Shown: piece after piece, positions 46,501-58,410 of the stretch
How positions within the stretch are numbered: the stretch's first letter is position 1
Layout of the letters: the number at the start of each line of letters is the position of its first letter
DNA from: Monoplex corrugatus
Taxonomy: Eukaryota > Mollusca > Gastropoda > Littorinimorpha > Ranellidae
DNA: 64,000 bases
NCBI GenBank assembly: GCA_030674185.1
Contig: JAPXFY010000026.1
Location: 53,280,246-53,344,245 of the forward strand
Reading direction: 5' to 3'
Notes under the pieces: generated by a model
What the model was told of the DNA's origin: nothing
Seen by the model: only the letters and a program-made list of their open reading frames with translations
Database searches by the model: none
Made by a program: the position numbers and the translations under genes

Positions 46501-46734
46501 TACTACTCAAATTTTACCAGTACACCACTACCAAGACATCCTTATGGCCCGATCCTGGACATAACAGACCCACTCATGAATGATCCATAAAGATGCAGAG
46601 ATAGGAAGGGAAGGACCGGGGCCATCACACTTATGTACAGGAGCGAAGGGACGGACAGAGAAAGGTAGAATGTCCCAGTCTCCAACATGCTACAGTAGCC
46701 GACAATATAGAGGATGCTTTCATTTCTAGCTCAA

Positions 46735-46930
46735 TTTTTCGGCCAACTGGCCTTTGTCAAGCATGAATGTAAGATCATAAACGAACAAACACAAATACAA
46801 ATACAAAAATTAGGAGAAAAAGACAAACTTCTCTGCTGCATCGTCCAGTGAGAGAAAAGGACTAAAATCAGTTTCTGTTTTTTTTCCCTAAATTTTGTAT
46901 TTGGTGTTGGTTCGTTTGTGATCTTACACT
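46735..46930. mobile_element. Foldback element family F
   Basis: Inverted arms: 'gatcataaacgaacaaacac' and 'aaattaggagaaaaagac' against 'tttttttccctaaatttt' and 'ttggttcgtttgtgatctt'. The outer 'ggccaactggcctttgtc' end is shared with 60-215 and 56760. Nothing is recognised in 46501-46734. Confidence 0.65.
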
Positions 46931-46934
46931 TCAT

Positions 46935-47045
46935 CATCATCATCATCATCATCAGGTGCCCTGCCACATGGCGTTGGCGATCATGGACTTCCATCTGTCT
47001 CTATCTCTCGTTGCCCCTAGTATCTCCCCCACCCTCCTCGTCCCC
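46935..47045 (-). pseudogene. RTE-like LINE 3' end with (CAT)n tail
   Basis: (ATC)n at 46932-46955 followed by 'tgccacatggcgttggcgat', identical to the LINE 3' ends near 37210 and 33850. A short 5'-truncated insertion. Confidence 0.65.
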
Positions 47046-47055
47046 AGCCAGATCT

Positions 47056-47176
47056 TACATTTACTCTTGAAGATGGTGGATAGGGTGAAGGAATCAAAGG
47101 GTTAAGTTTTTGCTTTGCTGGCATGGTTGGCAATACAGGATGTTGGTGGACAGGGTGCGGGAGTCAAAGGGTAAAT
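47056..47176. mobile_element. TTAA MITE, partial
   Basis: Contains 'tggtggatagggtgaag', 'aatcaaagggttaag', 'gctggcatggttggcaat' and 'gcgggagtcaaagggtaaa'. The left module is truncated. Confidence 0.65.
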
Positions 47177-47356
47177 GACAGTGCACCTCTATATTGTTAT
47201 TTACTTGTTCTAGTGAGCGGGTAGGTCCTCGTGGGCTTTTTTTGTTGTTATTGTAGTCCTTCGGCTGTCTTAACACAGAACCACATCAAAAACCTAAACA
47301 TCCACTCCCTTTCCTGACCGCACACACCCGCACAACCTATCTTCACTTAGTATAGT

Positions 47357-47363
47357 GTGTATG

Positions 47364-47406
<43 letters not shown>

Positions 47407-47432
47407 GTGTGTGTGTGTGTGTGTGTGTGTGT
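47357..47432. repeat. GT microsatellite
   Basis: (GT)n with one TTGT interruption. Confidence 0.95.
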
Positions 47433-47544
47433 TTTATGAGGGTACATACGTATGAGTACATCGGATGATGGGGGAAGGGGAGAAAAAAAAACCTAGCAGA
47501 GGAGGTACAAACGATACCAGCGCAGTGGAAACTGTAAGTCAAGT

Positions 47545-47805
47545 TCAAGTTCATATTGTTTATAGCCCAGCCGACTGCTCCAGCCATATCAGGGCTAACC
47601 ACGTCAAAAACGACAACCCGGTTAAGATAAAAGACACCATTTAATAAACCATGTTCACCGTTAATTAACATTGCAAGTCTAAACTGTAAGTCTAAGGTAT
47701 CAAAATAATAACAGAATTTACACTAGTGATAGTGATAATAATAACAGAATTTACACTAGTGATAGTGATAATAATAACAGAATTTACACTAGTGATAGTG
47801 ACTTA
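47545..47805. repeat. Family B end fragment and 33-bp triple repeat
   Basis: 47560-47620 matches the 3' end of family B ('tagcccagccgactg', 'ccatatcagggcta'). 47703-47800 holds three copies of a 33-bp unit, 'aacagaatttacactagtg' plus 'atagtgataataat'. Confidence 0.75.
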
Positions 47806-47884
47806 CTGAAGTAACCGATTGGAAAGAAATTAGTCTGATGGCGAACGGACAGGAAAATTTGTTTAGAGGAAAATAAAGGGATTT

Positions 47885-48410
47885 TGTTTATTGCCGACTG
47901 CGTAGAACCATATCAGAGCCACAACCGTTTCAAAGCACATATAAAACTTCAACAGAAAAAAATTGAGTACGCATTTCAATGCATTTGTGCACATAATCTA
48001 AGGACATGCCCCTGGCGTTGACCACTCCAATTTATCGGACAGGGGATTTAAAAACACATCTGAATACAAATGTTAAACATACGTAAGGACACAAAAAAAT
48101 GTATATATAAATAAAAACGGGCATAAATTACAAAAAAAATGCTTCTGCATATCTCACTTTCCTACAGCCAAAAATGTATTTAATACATGTACCCAGTTAT
48201 CAATCCTGAGAGAAAGTACGTTACTTTATAGAACACATTCAGGTGAATGGACCAGTAAGGCGAAAAAAATAATAGGAAGAAATGACAGAAAGCAAAGGAA
48301 CAAAGCAGAAACCAAGAGAGTGACAGAAATGAGGAAATGTCTAGTACAGAATTTCCAGACGTTGGGGATACTATTTATACTGAAAGAGCCCCCGGCATCC
48401 CACGGGGGGT
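47885..48410 (-). mobile_element. Retroposon family B, minus copy
   Basis: Landmarks in order: 'gccgactgcgtagaaccat', 'aaggacatgcccctggcgtt', 'acatgtacccagttatcaat', 'acagaatttccagacg', 'gaaagagcccccggcatcc'. Near full length; no target-site duplication was seen. Confidence 0.75.
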
Positions 48411-48696
48411 ACAGGGTTAAGTGCAGACTTTCAGATCTCCTATACAGTGGCTGGCAGATTTGGTTGGAGCACAGAACATGGAACTGTTTGTATTGCACGA
48501 CTTCCAGTTTAGAGTTACTAGTTCTCTGTAGATGCCTGCCACAGCTTACAGCAAGGTTTCATATTGATCTGTGGCCATTCAGCTATGCACTTAATAATGT
48601 GACTTATTTATTTGCTTGTGTTTTGTTCATATGCCTGGTGTCACTAACATCCACATTGTTTTTCGCTCTCCATTTCTCCCTATGTGTGTGCGCCAC

Positions 48697-48703
48697 GAGC
48701 GTG

Positions 48704-48802
<99 letters not shown>

Positions 48803-48805
48803 TTT
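48697..48805. repeat. GT microsatellite
   Basis: Pure (GT)n of about 100 bp. Confidence 0.96.
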
Positions 48806-49514
48806 GTTGCCGTTGTGTAATTTGAACATATCAGACGACTTTTTTGTGTCGATAAATATCTGAAACATATCACTATCAGTGGAATGCCAGAGACTGATAC
48901 AATTGTTCGCACCCTGACCCACAGATGTATTGCCGTGGTAGGATTATCAAGGTTGTGTTGTTTTGCTGATTGTGTTTCTGTGTGAAAATGTGAAAAATGT
49001 GGTGCGCGCCGTGTGTTTGCGCATGCGTGTGAACGAGTGAAACTGTGTGTACATGTATATATATCTTGTATGAGGGAATTAGTATCCATGCAATTGATGA
49101 CTCGTGAACATCTTATCCAGTAACACTTTTGTACATATCATATATAAAATATATTGTCGACGCCTAACGCGTAGGTCAAATTTTTATTTTTGTAATGTAA
49201 TCAAGATTTTGATTTATTCATTATATACACAAGTCTTTGTTTTACACATAATTAAAAAAAGTTTGAGAAATAAACTTCATTAATTTCATCAAAGATTTCG
49301 AATTAGGATTCTGCTGTATTGATTATATATGTATGTTTCCCCTGTTGAATAATTACTTGAGAAAGTTTGAGAAAATAAGATCAGTGTAATGTATCATTTT
49401 GCAAGAGAATTCCTGTTGACTGTTTTGTGTCACGGTTGTCATCCTGCACATGGACGTTGTCTTTCTTTGTCCTTTTCCGTTTTAAAGGTAGAAAGACTGT
49501 GGTCATTGTACTTG
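48806..49514. other. No gene recognised
   Basis: AT-rich sequence with several T and A runs. No convincing ORF or element. Confidence 0.4.
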
Positions 49515-49920
49515 TCTACACACAGCCCTGGCGCTGACCACTCCGTCCAATTTATCACACAGGGGATTCAAAAAACTTATTTCAATACAAATTTAAACGT
49601 AACTGACACTAAAACACATCTAAAAACGGGGGACTAAATTACCGCTCTTATTTCCCTATTTCCCAAAAAAAAAAAAAAAAAAAAAAAAAAAAGCAGTTTT
49701 ACAAGCATCCAATTATCACTCCTAAGAGAAAATATGTAAGACTTTATCGAACATATACAGGTGAATGGACCAGCAAGGCAGAAAGTGATAGGAAGAAATG
49801 ACAGAAAGCAAAGGAGGAAGAAAGAAACAAAGACAGTGACAGAAAAGAGGAAATTTCTAGCACAGAATGTCCAGAAGGTGGGGATACTGTTTATACTGAA
49901 AGAGTCCCCGGCACGGGGGG
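49515..49920 (-). mobile_element. Retroposon family B, 3'-truncated minus copy
   Basis: 'ccctggcgctgaccactccg' through 'gaaagagtccccggcacgggg'; carries an A30 run at 49663-49692. The 'gcccag...' end of the family is missing. Confidence 0.7.
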
Positions 49921-50045
49921 TGGGGGGGTGGGGGGGGGGGATCGCTCAAATTTTTAAAACAGAATGTTGGATTGCATAATCGTAGCTGTGAGAATGTGTC
50001 ATTATGAAGATTAAATGATAAGAAAAAAATATTTTTGTACTCCAA

Positions 50046-50150
50046 TTATATATTATGAAATTACCTTTGTTGTTATATATATGAAATTACCTTTGTTGTT
50101 ATATATATGAAATTACCTTTGTTGTTATATATATGAAATTACCTTTGTTA
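50046..50150. repeat. 26-bp tandem repeat, four units
   Basis: 'atgaaattacctttgttgtt' plus 'atatat' repeated four times. Confidence 0.92.
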
Positions 50151-50416
50151 CGTTTCTGCGGGTCAGCAATTTGGTTTACCATAGACGTGTCTTAGTTTAA
50201 TAGTATGTTGGGATTCTTCTTAGCCAATAAAATCATATAACGTAACAGTTATATGTGGGAGATAAAGACTGTGTGTGTGTGTGTAATGTTCACGTGTATC
50301 CCTATAGAATGCATGCGTTTTTGAAGACTGTGTGTAAAGACAGTGTGTTTGTGTGTGCGTGCACGCATGTGTTAAAAAAACGATGTGCCTAGAGAGTATC
50401 TGTGTACCGACCATGT

Positions 50417-50419
50417 GGG

Positions 50420-50471
<52 letters not shown>

Positions 50472-50730
50472 ATGTGTGTGTGTGTTTGTGCGTGTGTGCG
50501 TTGTGTGTGTGCGTTTGTGTATGTGTTGTGTTGTATGTGTGTGTATATGTATGTCTTAACGTGAGTATATATGTGTGTGTTTGTGTATATGCGTGTGTTG
50601 TGTGTGCGTGCGTGTGTGTATATGCGTGTATTGTGTGTGTATGTACGTGTGTTTATGAGTATTTATGTGTGTGAGTGTTTGTATATGTGCGTGTCTGTAT
50701 GTGTGCGTGTGTGTGTTGTGTTGCGTGTGT

Positions 50731-50806
<76 letters not shown>
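50417..50806. repeat. GT microsatellite
   Basis: Imperfect (GT)n with GTAT and GCGT interruptions, pure from about 50730 to 50804. Confidence 0.94.
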
Positions 50807-50808
<2 letters not shown>

Positions 50809-51044
50809 AGACTGTGTCTGGAAAGAAATCTTTTTAAGAAACAATCTGCTGGTCGAATTCACATTACGACTTTGGTCTTGGTCGATTATTTGCCAGTGTT
50901 GGATTATTGTTTCAACCTTTTGGTCTTTTTCACTGTCACTTTGTCTTCTCCGCTCAGCGTTTGTTTGTTATTATATGTGTTATAAGCACACGCATACCCA
51001 CCCATTCGCACGCACATTCGCACCCCTCCACCCCCCAAAAAAAA

Positions 51045-51291
51045 ATACAAGCAAAAAACCAAAAACCAAACCAAACCAAACCAAACAAAAAAACAACAAC
51101 AAACAAACAAACATACACACACACAAACACACACATACACACACACATACACACACACACATACACACACACATACACACACACATACACACACACATAC
51201 TGACAAACATACACACACACATACACACACACATACACACACACACACACAAACACACACATACTGACAAACATACACACACACATACACA

Positions 51292-51330
<39 letters not shown>

Positions 51331-51396
51331 ACATACTGACAAACATACACACACACATACACACACACAAACACACACATACTGACAAACATACAC
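51045..51396. repeat. (AAACC)n, (CA)n and CATA array
   Basis: Short (CCAAA)n at 51058-51090, then (CA)n/(CATA)n with 'tactgacaaacatacaca' punctuating it four times (near 51199, 51261, 51333, 51379). Confidence 0.9.
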
Positions 51397-51959
51397 ACAA
51401 ACTCAGAATGAACATTTCAATATCAATCATTTTTATTGCAATCTATAAAGTCAGTCATTATGTAAACTGTAGTAATATTTTCAAAAGTGAAATAATATAT
51501 CTGATTCGGGATTGATCTGATCAAGGCTGACTAAGAACATGCACTATATGGAATACAGTCATAGGAATAAGAAAGCAAACTAATGAAAACAACATACAAG
51601 GAATACATATTCCAATAAGGATTTCAGTCATTGGAAAACATCGAACGTTTCATACACACAAACATTCACAAGTTTTTGGTATCTTTTATCCGAAACATAT
51701 CCACCTAATCAAATGACTCAAAAGTATACATATTTAAAAGTCTCTTTAATCATTCAGCATCTGAAAGTTGTCAGCTATCATACCTCTCACCAGAAGACAC
51801 CATCTGAACGCAGAAAACATGGAGCGGATGGGATGGGGAGAGGACCATAGATGTTTGTTTTTTTAGTAAAACGCAGTAAGACATGCTCGTGCCATTTATA
51901 GAAATACTGTCATGTTGCTTGTTCTAGTCTCAGAGAAAGAAGAACCAAAAGCGTTTTGG
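51397..51959. other. No gene recognised
   Basis: 'tcatttttattgcaatc' near 51430 could be the complement of a polyadenylation signal for a minus-strand transcript, but no coding exon is seen nearby. Confidence 0.35.
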
Positions 51960-52442
51960 AATGACAGATAATGATGTTATCTTGGTACAATAACAGATAA
52001 TGATGTTATCTTGGTGCAATAACAGATAATGATGTTATCTTGTTAGCTTTGTTAGTCGACATTCTGAGTTTCTTGAGAAAGACTTTAAAGTCGAAAATTT
52101 GACCCCTCTACAAGGTGTTCGGGTGTTGTGTACAGTAAGAATTATCTTGGTACAATAACAGATAATGATGTTATCTTGGTACAATAACAGATAATGATGT
52201 TATCTTGGTACAATAACAGATAATGTTATCTTGGTACAATAACAGATAATGATGTTATCTTGGTACAATAACAGATAATGATGTTATCTTGGTGCAATAA
52301 CAGATAATGATGTTATCTTGGTACAATAACAGATAATGATGTTATCTTGGTGCAATAACAGATAATGATGTTATCTTGGTGCAATAACAGATAATGATGT
52401 TATCTTGGTGCAATAACAGATAATGTTATCTTGGTGCAATAA
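51960..52442. repeat. 29-bp minisatellite with inverted GATA pairs
   Basis: Three units at 51963-52041, a 100-bp gap, then ten units at 52150-52440. The unit is 'aataacagataatgatgtta' plus 'tcttggtac'. Each holds AGATAA-TGATG-TTATCT, two perfect GATA-factor consensus sites in inverted orientation. Two units (near 52219 and 52420) lack three bases in the spacer. The last base before 'caataac' alternates A/G. Confidence 0.92.
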
Positions 52443-52562
52443 GAACAGGCAAAGGATAAACACAGAAAGACAGCTGGAAACAGTGGGACAGTGCACGCAC
52501 GTGTATTTGTGAATACGTGCATGCTTATGTGCATGCGTGCTTGTATATATACTACACGTCAT

Positions 52563-54150
52563 TATTGAAGGGCCAGGAACGTTTTTGAGTCAATTTTTGA
52601 AAGGAGAAATAACCTATTTTCTCTTACTCTTTTCTCCAATTCGTTGCCGTAACTGAATGGATAAGAGCTCAGACAACATTGCAGTTTCCTTTTGGCATGT
52701 GTTTGGGGATTTGCCGATTTGCAATGGGCGGCCCAAGGAAGACAATTTCCACACGAAATTGTCGAATCTTCAGCAGGGTCTCTCTGACGACGCAGGCAAG
52801 GTAGCGACAAAATTCGCTTTGCACGTGCAAGGCAAGCCCTTTTTGAACACTACTCCAGCCAAAGTTGCCCGCAGACGAGGATAAAAAGGACCCGTTCTTG
52901 GTTCGTTTTAACCATGCTTGCAAGACGACGGATGACGGATGAGCAGCGGGGGAGAGCCCTCGCTCTGCTTGATGAAGGCCTAGCGCAGCGGGAAGTTGCT
53001 AGACGACTTGAAGTGTCGCATTCCACAATCCAGAGACTGCTGGAGCGCTTCAATGAGACTGGAGCAGTCCAGGAAAGGCGTCACACGGGTCGACCCAGAG
53101 TAACGACAAGACAGCAAGACCGCTACCTTGCCCTCTCCGTCCTGAGGGAAAGGGCATCCACTGCGGTGACCTTGAGGGGTCAGCTGAGGGACGCAACAGG
53201 TGCTAACATCAGCTGCAGCACGGTGAGAAGACGGCTACATGAGGCAAACTTGAGGTCACGGAGACCGGCCGTCCGACCCGTGCTGTCACCGGTCAACAGA
53301 GTGCGCCGCATGACCTGGGCCAGGGAGCACGTGACCTGGACAAGGCAACAGTGGGCCCGGGTCTTGTTTTCGGATGAGTCCAGGTTCACCCTGACCTTTA
53401 ACGATGGCCGGGCTCGGGTGTGGCGACGTCAAGGGGAGAGGTTCGCTGACGCCACTGTCCAAGAGCATAACCGGTACGGCGGCGGGTCGGTGATGGTGTG
53501 GGGTGGCATGAGCCGTGGTACCCGGACCCCCCTGCTCCCCATTGACGGCATCCTGAACGGGGTCCGGTACCGGGACGAGGTTCTGGCGGCCGTGGCACTG
53601 CCTGCGCTTGTGGACCTTGGTCAAGGCGCCATCTTCCAGGACGACAATGCACCTGCGCATCGAGCACGCCTTGTGACCGACTTCCTGGAGCAGCATGAAG
53701 TCGTCCGTATGGCCTGGCCAGCGTGCTCACCTGACCTGAACCCAATTGAACACCTCTGGGATGTGCTCGGGAGGCGTATCAGGGACAACCACCCCCCACC
53801 GGGCACCCTGGCCAGGCTGGTCGACATCCTGCAGATCGAGTGGGCGGCCATCCCTCAGGACACACTCCGTACCCTTGTGGGGTCGATGCATCGGCGCTGT
53901 GAAGCATGCATCCAGGCTCGGGGCGGACACACGCGATATTGAAAACAGATTGGCCAAATCTGACACTTTCTGTTTTTTGAAAAGGGGGGGATGTTCCTTT
54001 AAATGCATGTGCTGTTCACTAATGGGTCATTGTGCTAATTTCTTTTTCCAAAACAGGTGTGGAAATGATGAAATAAAACATAGAATCAATTCTAAACATT
54101 GTCAATTATTTCAACTTAAAATTAGAGAGGAAGGAAGAAGTGGCCCTTAA
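52563..54150 (+). mobile_element. Tc1-type DNA transposon
   Basis: About 1.6-kb element. The left end 'attgaagggcca' near 52565 is mirrored at the right end by 'tggcccttaaat' near 54140, giving inverted ends of roughly 16 bp with mismatches. A single transposase ORF fills the middle. The TA duplication could not be placed with certainty. Confidence 0.8.
52914..53942 (+). CDS. Tc1 family transposase, DD34E
   Basis: Uninterrupted 342-residue ORF, the normal length for Tc1 transposases. The N terminus has two helix-turn-helix regions (MTDEQRGRALALLDEGLAQR, EVSHSTIQRLLERF), a GRPRVT AT-hook-like linker, then the catalytic domain with FSDESRF (first Asp, about residue 153), FQDDNAPAHRA (second, about 243) and SPDLNPIEHLW (Glu, about 279). 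The enzyme would cut and paste the element at TA sites. ATG at 52914 is the only start giving full HTH coverage. The ORF is markedly GC-rich compared with its AT-rich surroundings, consistent with recent arrival or horizontal transfer (inference). Confidence 0.95.
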   Translation: MLARRRMTDEQRGRALALLDEGLAQREVARRLEVSHSTIQRLLERFNETGAVQERRHTGRPRVTTRQQDRYLALSVLRERASTAVTLRGQLRDATGANISCSTVRRRLHEANLRSRRPAVRPVLSPVNRVRRMTWAREHVTWTRQQWARVLFSDESRFTLTFNDGRARVWRRQGERFADATVQEHNRYGGGSVMVWGGMSRGTRTPLLPIDGILNGVRYRDEVLAAVALPALVDLGQGAIFQDDNAPAHRARLVTDFLEQHEVVRMAWPACSPDLNPIEHLWDVLGRRIRDNHPPPGTLARLVDILQIEWAAIPQDTLRTLVGSMHRRCEACIQARGGHTRY

Positions 54151-54689
54151 ATTATGATTAGGAGTATATATATATGCGTGTGTGTATGCATGAGTGTGTG
54201 TGTGTATGAATATGTGTGCGTGCGTGTGAGTATGTGATATTTATGCCGCAACAATCTGGTCATTAACATGGCCTTTTTAATAGCAAAATATTCTTAAATG
54301 GAAATATTTAAAGAAACTGATCTTAAAAGAACTGTGGGCTAGCAAAGGAAACAACCGGCAACAAAGTTTTCAGGGTAACTGTGACGATTACATTATCTCC
54401 CTTCCTTTTAAAAACGCTATGCAGTAAAAAAAATTGTAAACTCCAGGACAGTATTTACCTGGGTTTTTCAGTTTCATCGATGAAGCTTTGCTCAATAAAA
54501 ATAGCTTTTTTTTTTCTAGCTGAAATTTTAACAGTTATGGAAGACAAAGGAACAGTTTCATTTTGCATAACGGTTTTATTAAAAATATATTTTTTGTTAA
54601 AATGTTTTAGTTTTTCTAAAATTCATGAAAGCCAGCCGACAGCACAGGATCATAACAAGGCTATAACTATCTCAAAATGAACCCAGTGC
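54151..54689. other. No gene recognised
   Basis: AT-rich, with a brief (GTGT/ATGT) stretch near 54180-54235. No supported ORF. Confidence 0.4.
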
Positions 54690-55030
54690 CTCACTGGAAA
54701 AAATAAACCAGAAGAGAAAAATAATTACACATCTCAATGCATTCGTGCACAGAATATGCCCCAGGCACTGACTACTCCATTTTATCACCAGGGTAGAAGA
54801 AAAAAAAAAGAAAAAAAAAGAGACAAAAAACAAACAAACAACAACAACAACAACAACAAAACACACACACACACACGAAAACTGAACACAAATTTAAACA
54901 TACGTAAGGACACCAAACAATACATAAAAACAGGCCTAAATTACCAAAAATTGCTTCTGCACATCACATTTCCTTAAAGCCAAAAACGCACTCAATACAT
55001 GTACCCTATTATCAATCCTCAAACGGTTAT
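54690..55030 (-). mobile_element. Retroposon family B, partial minus copy
   Basis: 'catctcaatgcattcgtgca', 'cccaggcactgactactcc', 'aaatttaaacatacgtaag', 'aatacatgtaccctattat'. A-rich insertion near 54800-54880; the 'gaaagagcccc' end is absent. Confidence 0.65.
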
Positions 55031-55616
55031 TAATAACAAAAACAAGCCAATATATCAGAATACAGCAAAATGACAGGGCTCTGTATAAACAAACAACGGC
55101 AGTAGTATGACTCATCGGGTACAGGAAAATATAGTCCAACTGATATTGTAAAAGTGTCAACAACACCCAAAACTTGTCATTGCATGAATACAGACGTGAC
55201 ACAGACAACGCTGTTGGATGGTCAAAAAGGAATGTGTGTGCCGCTAAGCTTCAGGGCAAAAATACAACCTGTGGAATCAACTGTCTTAAAGCGACATCAT
55301 AAATGTCTCAACAACATTAAAACATTTGTTTTCAAAACATAGAGCAGATAACACGGACGAAAGGTGTGATGGTCAGAACAGACTGCGTGACACCGAATCG
55401 AGAACTTTAGGGCAACATCCTTTTTCAACTCGGCTGTCTAAACAGTCACACCGTCAAAGGCAAGGCATTGCGGACATTGGTCAGAGGACCAAAACACTGC
55501 TCCAACATATGTATCAAGTCCAGCTGTGTAAGACACACAGATCACTGTCCATGCCATACAGGATCCCAGTCTGCGGGGAACGTTCTACAACTATACTCAC
55601 TGTTCTGAAATAAAAT
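55031..55616. other. No gene recognised
   Basis: Unique-looking sequence; two plus-strand ORFs of 62 and 95 codons have no recognisable domain. Confidence 0.35.
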
Positions 55617-56340
55617 CGCCCATCTCAAATAAAATAGCCCATATGAAATGCAATGGCCCATGTGAAATAAAACGGACCATATGAAATATGATGACCCATA
55701 TGAAATACGATGGCCGGTATGAAATACGATGACCTACATAAAATACGATGACCCATATGAAATATGATGACCCATATGAAATACGATGACCCATATGATA
55801 AATACGATGACCCATATGAGGAAATATGATGACCTCTAAGAAACACGATGACCCATATGAAATACGATGACCCATATGAAATACGATGACCCATATGAAA
55901 CACGATGACCCATATGAAATACGATGACCCATATGAAACACGATGACCCATATGAAATACGATGACCCATATGAAACACGATGACCCATATGAAATACGA
56001 TGACCCATATGAAATATGATGACCCATATGAAATACGATGACCCATATGAAACACGATGACCCATATTGAAAATACGATGACCCATATGAAACACGATGA
56101 CCCATATGAAATACGATGACCCATATGAAATATGATGACCCATATGAAATAAAATAGCTCATATGAAATAAAAAGGCCTACATGAAACACGTTGACTAAT
56201 ATGAAACACGATGACCAATATGAAACACGTTGACTAATATGAAACACGATGACCAATATGAAAAAAGGTGGCTCATATGAAATACGATGACCAATAAAAA
56301 ATACGATGGCCCATGTTAAAAACGACGGCCCATGAATTCA
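55617..56340. repeat. 20-bp minisatellite (CATATG core)
   Basis: About 36 copies of 'atacgatgacccatatgaaa' with a/c at 'gaaAtac/gaaCac' and more diverged units at both ends. Every unit centres on CATATG. The continuous minus-strand ORFs are products of the repeat. Confidence 0.94.
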
Positions 56341-56544
56341 GTTACATCGTCGTGTTAATAGTGTGGAAGACCTGGACTCACCATCCATGTGGACCACTAA
56401 ACACTTACTGTCCCTGTTCGCCAAATTGACTCACAGCGTTTCCTGATAACATGGAGATCGTCAGTCCCACTCTCCATTGATGCCTTCTGTTTTTTTCGAC
56501 CTGACTGGACAGAGTCGTGGACTGAAATGTCACTTCTCACATCC

Positions 56545-56850
56545 AAAACAAGTGCCACCGCCCGCCTTCAAGCAAACAGGAACCAGAAAACGCAAAAATA
56601 GAATCAGAACGCGTATTTAATACAAACCAGACAAGACAGGCGCAAAATTTTTTAGTCCTTTTTTCCCACTGGACTAAGCAGCAGGGAAGTTTTAGTCTTT
56701 TTATCCTAATGTTTGTATTTGGTGTTTGTTCTTTTGTGATCTTACGTTTACGCATGACAAAGGTCAGTTGGCCAAAAATTTGCGTCTGTCTTGTCTGGTT
56801 GTATCAAATACGCGTTCTGATTCTTTTTTCGTGTTTCTCTGGTTCCTGGT
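56545..56850. mobile_element. Foldback element family F, best copy
   Basis: Inverted arms of about 100 bp: 'aggaaccagaaaacgcaaaa', 'agaacgcgtatttaatacaa', 'ccagacaagacaggcgcaaa' mirrored by 'tttgcgtctgtcttgtctgg', 'tatcaaatacgcgttctgat', 'ttctctggttcctgg'. The centre of about 100 bp is shared with 60-130. No ORF. Confidence 0.75.
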
Positions 56851-56964
56851 CACTTCTCATGCTTAATTTTAGCTTCCATTCTGCATCATAGAGGTTGGTT
56901 TGTTCATTGTCCATTTTAATGCTTTTATTATTCTGGTGGTGTCAGTGTAGCTCATAGATCTCGT

Positions 56965-57110
56965 CCCCCTTCCGATTTTAACATCTTGCCAGTGCATGGG
57001 CTTTTACGTAGGCCCGAGGAGTCTGACTATAAATGTTGGTAGATTTGGTCTGAGCGCATATGATCTCCGAATACGACAAATCCTTCTTGACCAAAATGTA
57101 AACTCTCTAA
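56965..57110 (+). repeat. Dispersed repeat family I, copy 2
   Basis: 'catcttgccagtgcatggg', 'cccgaggagtctgactata', 'tggtctgagcgcatatgatc'. This copy has no MITE next to it. Confidence 0.6.
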
Positions 57111-57857
57111 AAAAAAGCCCAGTAGCAATTAACGTAATAAAGGTAAGTTGTTGAAAACATCCTTTAACCAGACCACCTGACCAAGTTTTTGAGGTGTAGT
57201 CACGGTCGAACAAAGAAAAAAGAAGAAAAAAACCCAAGATGTAACTTGAAAAAAATGTGTGTTTGATGGTCAGAAAAGGCTGTGCAGTTCCTATGTGTAA
57301 TACAAAATACTTTTGGCATCACCTGTATTTAAGTGGCACATGGAAAAAAACCCCCATCTCTTAACAATATAAACAGATGACAAACGTATCGAAGCAAGGA
57401 CGAAGCCATACAGGAAATGGCGCTTGTTGCTAAGAAAATACTGTGGTGACCTGCTCTTGGGAAAATAATCGATGAAACCATTTGTCTGACAAACGAGAAA
57501 TAAACTGGGGGAAAAAAAAAGAAAGAAAAGAAAACAGCCACCCACACTCGTCGCCAGATGTGGGGCGACAAAGCAAAGAAAATGACAAATGACAGATGTA
57601 ATGGTGATGACATAAACACATTGCCTTTGCACTGCCTCACCAAAAGCACTGAATACTGCTTGGAATGTGTGAAAGTAGACAAAGTAACAAAGCCCTCAGA
57701 TTGAGATGTAAACCATCAAAAGTCTAAGACTCTGAGTGGACTTTACAACAAAACGCATTATATGGTTGACAAAATGCATTGTAATATGCTTACTGTTTTC
57801 AATCACACATATTAAACCGATCAGTTTCACATATTACAAAACAAAACAAGAACAAAA
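57111..57857. other. No gene recognised
   Basis: Minus-strand ORFs of 113-117 codons overlap in two frames here but show no domain. Short poly-A and AAGAA runs. Confidence 0.35.
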
Positions 57858-57886
57858 TTGAGAGAGAGAGAGAGAGGAGAGAGAGG

Positions 57887-57917
<31 letters not shown>

Positions 57918-58013
57918 GGGGGAAGCGAGGGGAGAGAGAGAGAGAGACGGAGGGAGGTGGGAGCGAGGGGAGAGAGAGAGAGAGAAAGAAAGAGAAAGAG
58001 AGACAATAGAGGA
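57858..58013. repeat. GA-rich tract
   Basis: (GA)n with GGGG and GAGCG interruptions; two 'gcgaggggagagagag' units are recognisable. Confidence 0.9.
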
Positions 58014-58410
58014 GTTAAGGCAGACAGAACCAACAAGACTGGGGAAGAGGAGAAAGGGGGATCTCCCCGGTAGACACGCAGTGTGTCTACAGCGTTGTGT
58101 TCTGCAACGTCCTTTGTATGAAACCATACGATCAACTGCGGCGTTTAAAATGCCACATAGCAGTCAGGTAAGTAGGTCACAAGTGTGAACAAATTTGCCA
58201 TTCGATGCATATAAAAGTGTTTGACACGACCGATTCAAAAACTGCAGCAACAGTAATTGATTTTTCTTCTCTTTCAAAAACTGCAACAGAAATTGATTCT
58301 CCTCTCCGCATGCTGAAGGATTCTTTTGATAAAGTCGTGGACACAAGATCCGATCTCTCTTGGTCAGTGCCAGCCACCAACATAAAAACTGACCTGTTTG
58401 TTCTGCACAT
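58014..58410. other. No gene recognised
   Basis: Contains an internal near-duplicate ('caaaaactgcagcaacag' and 'caaaaactgcaacagaa'), otherwise featureless. Confidence 0.35.

Noticed and set aside
51960..52442. CRISPR-like array
   Set aside because: Units are contiguous near-identical repeats without unique spacers, in a eukaryotic context.
52657..52884. Small ORF upstream of the Tc1 transposase
   Set aside because: Lies in the element's 5' non-coding part, overlaps other-frame ORFs and has no domain.
55597..56256. 219-codon minus-strand ORF with repeated FHMGHR-type peptide
   Set aside because: Derived from the 20-bp minisatellite.
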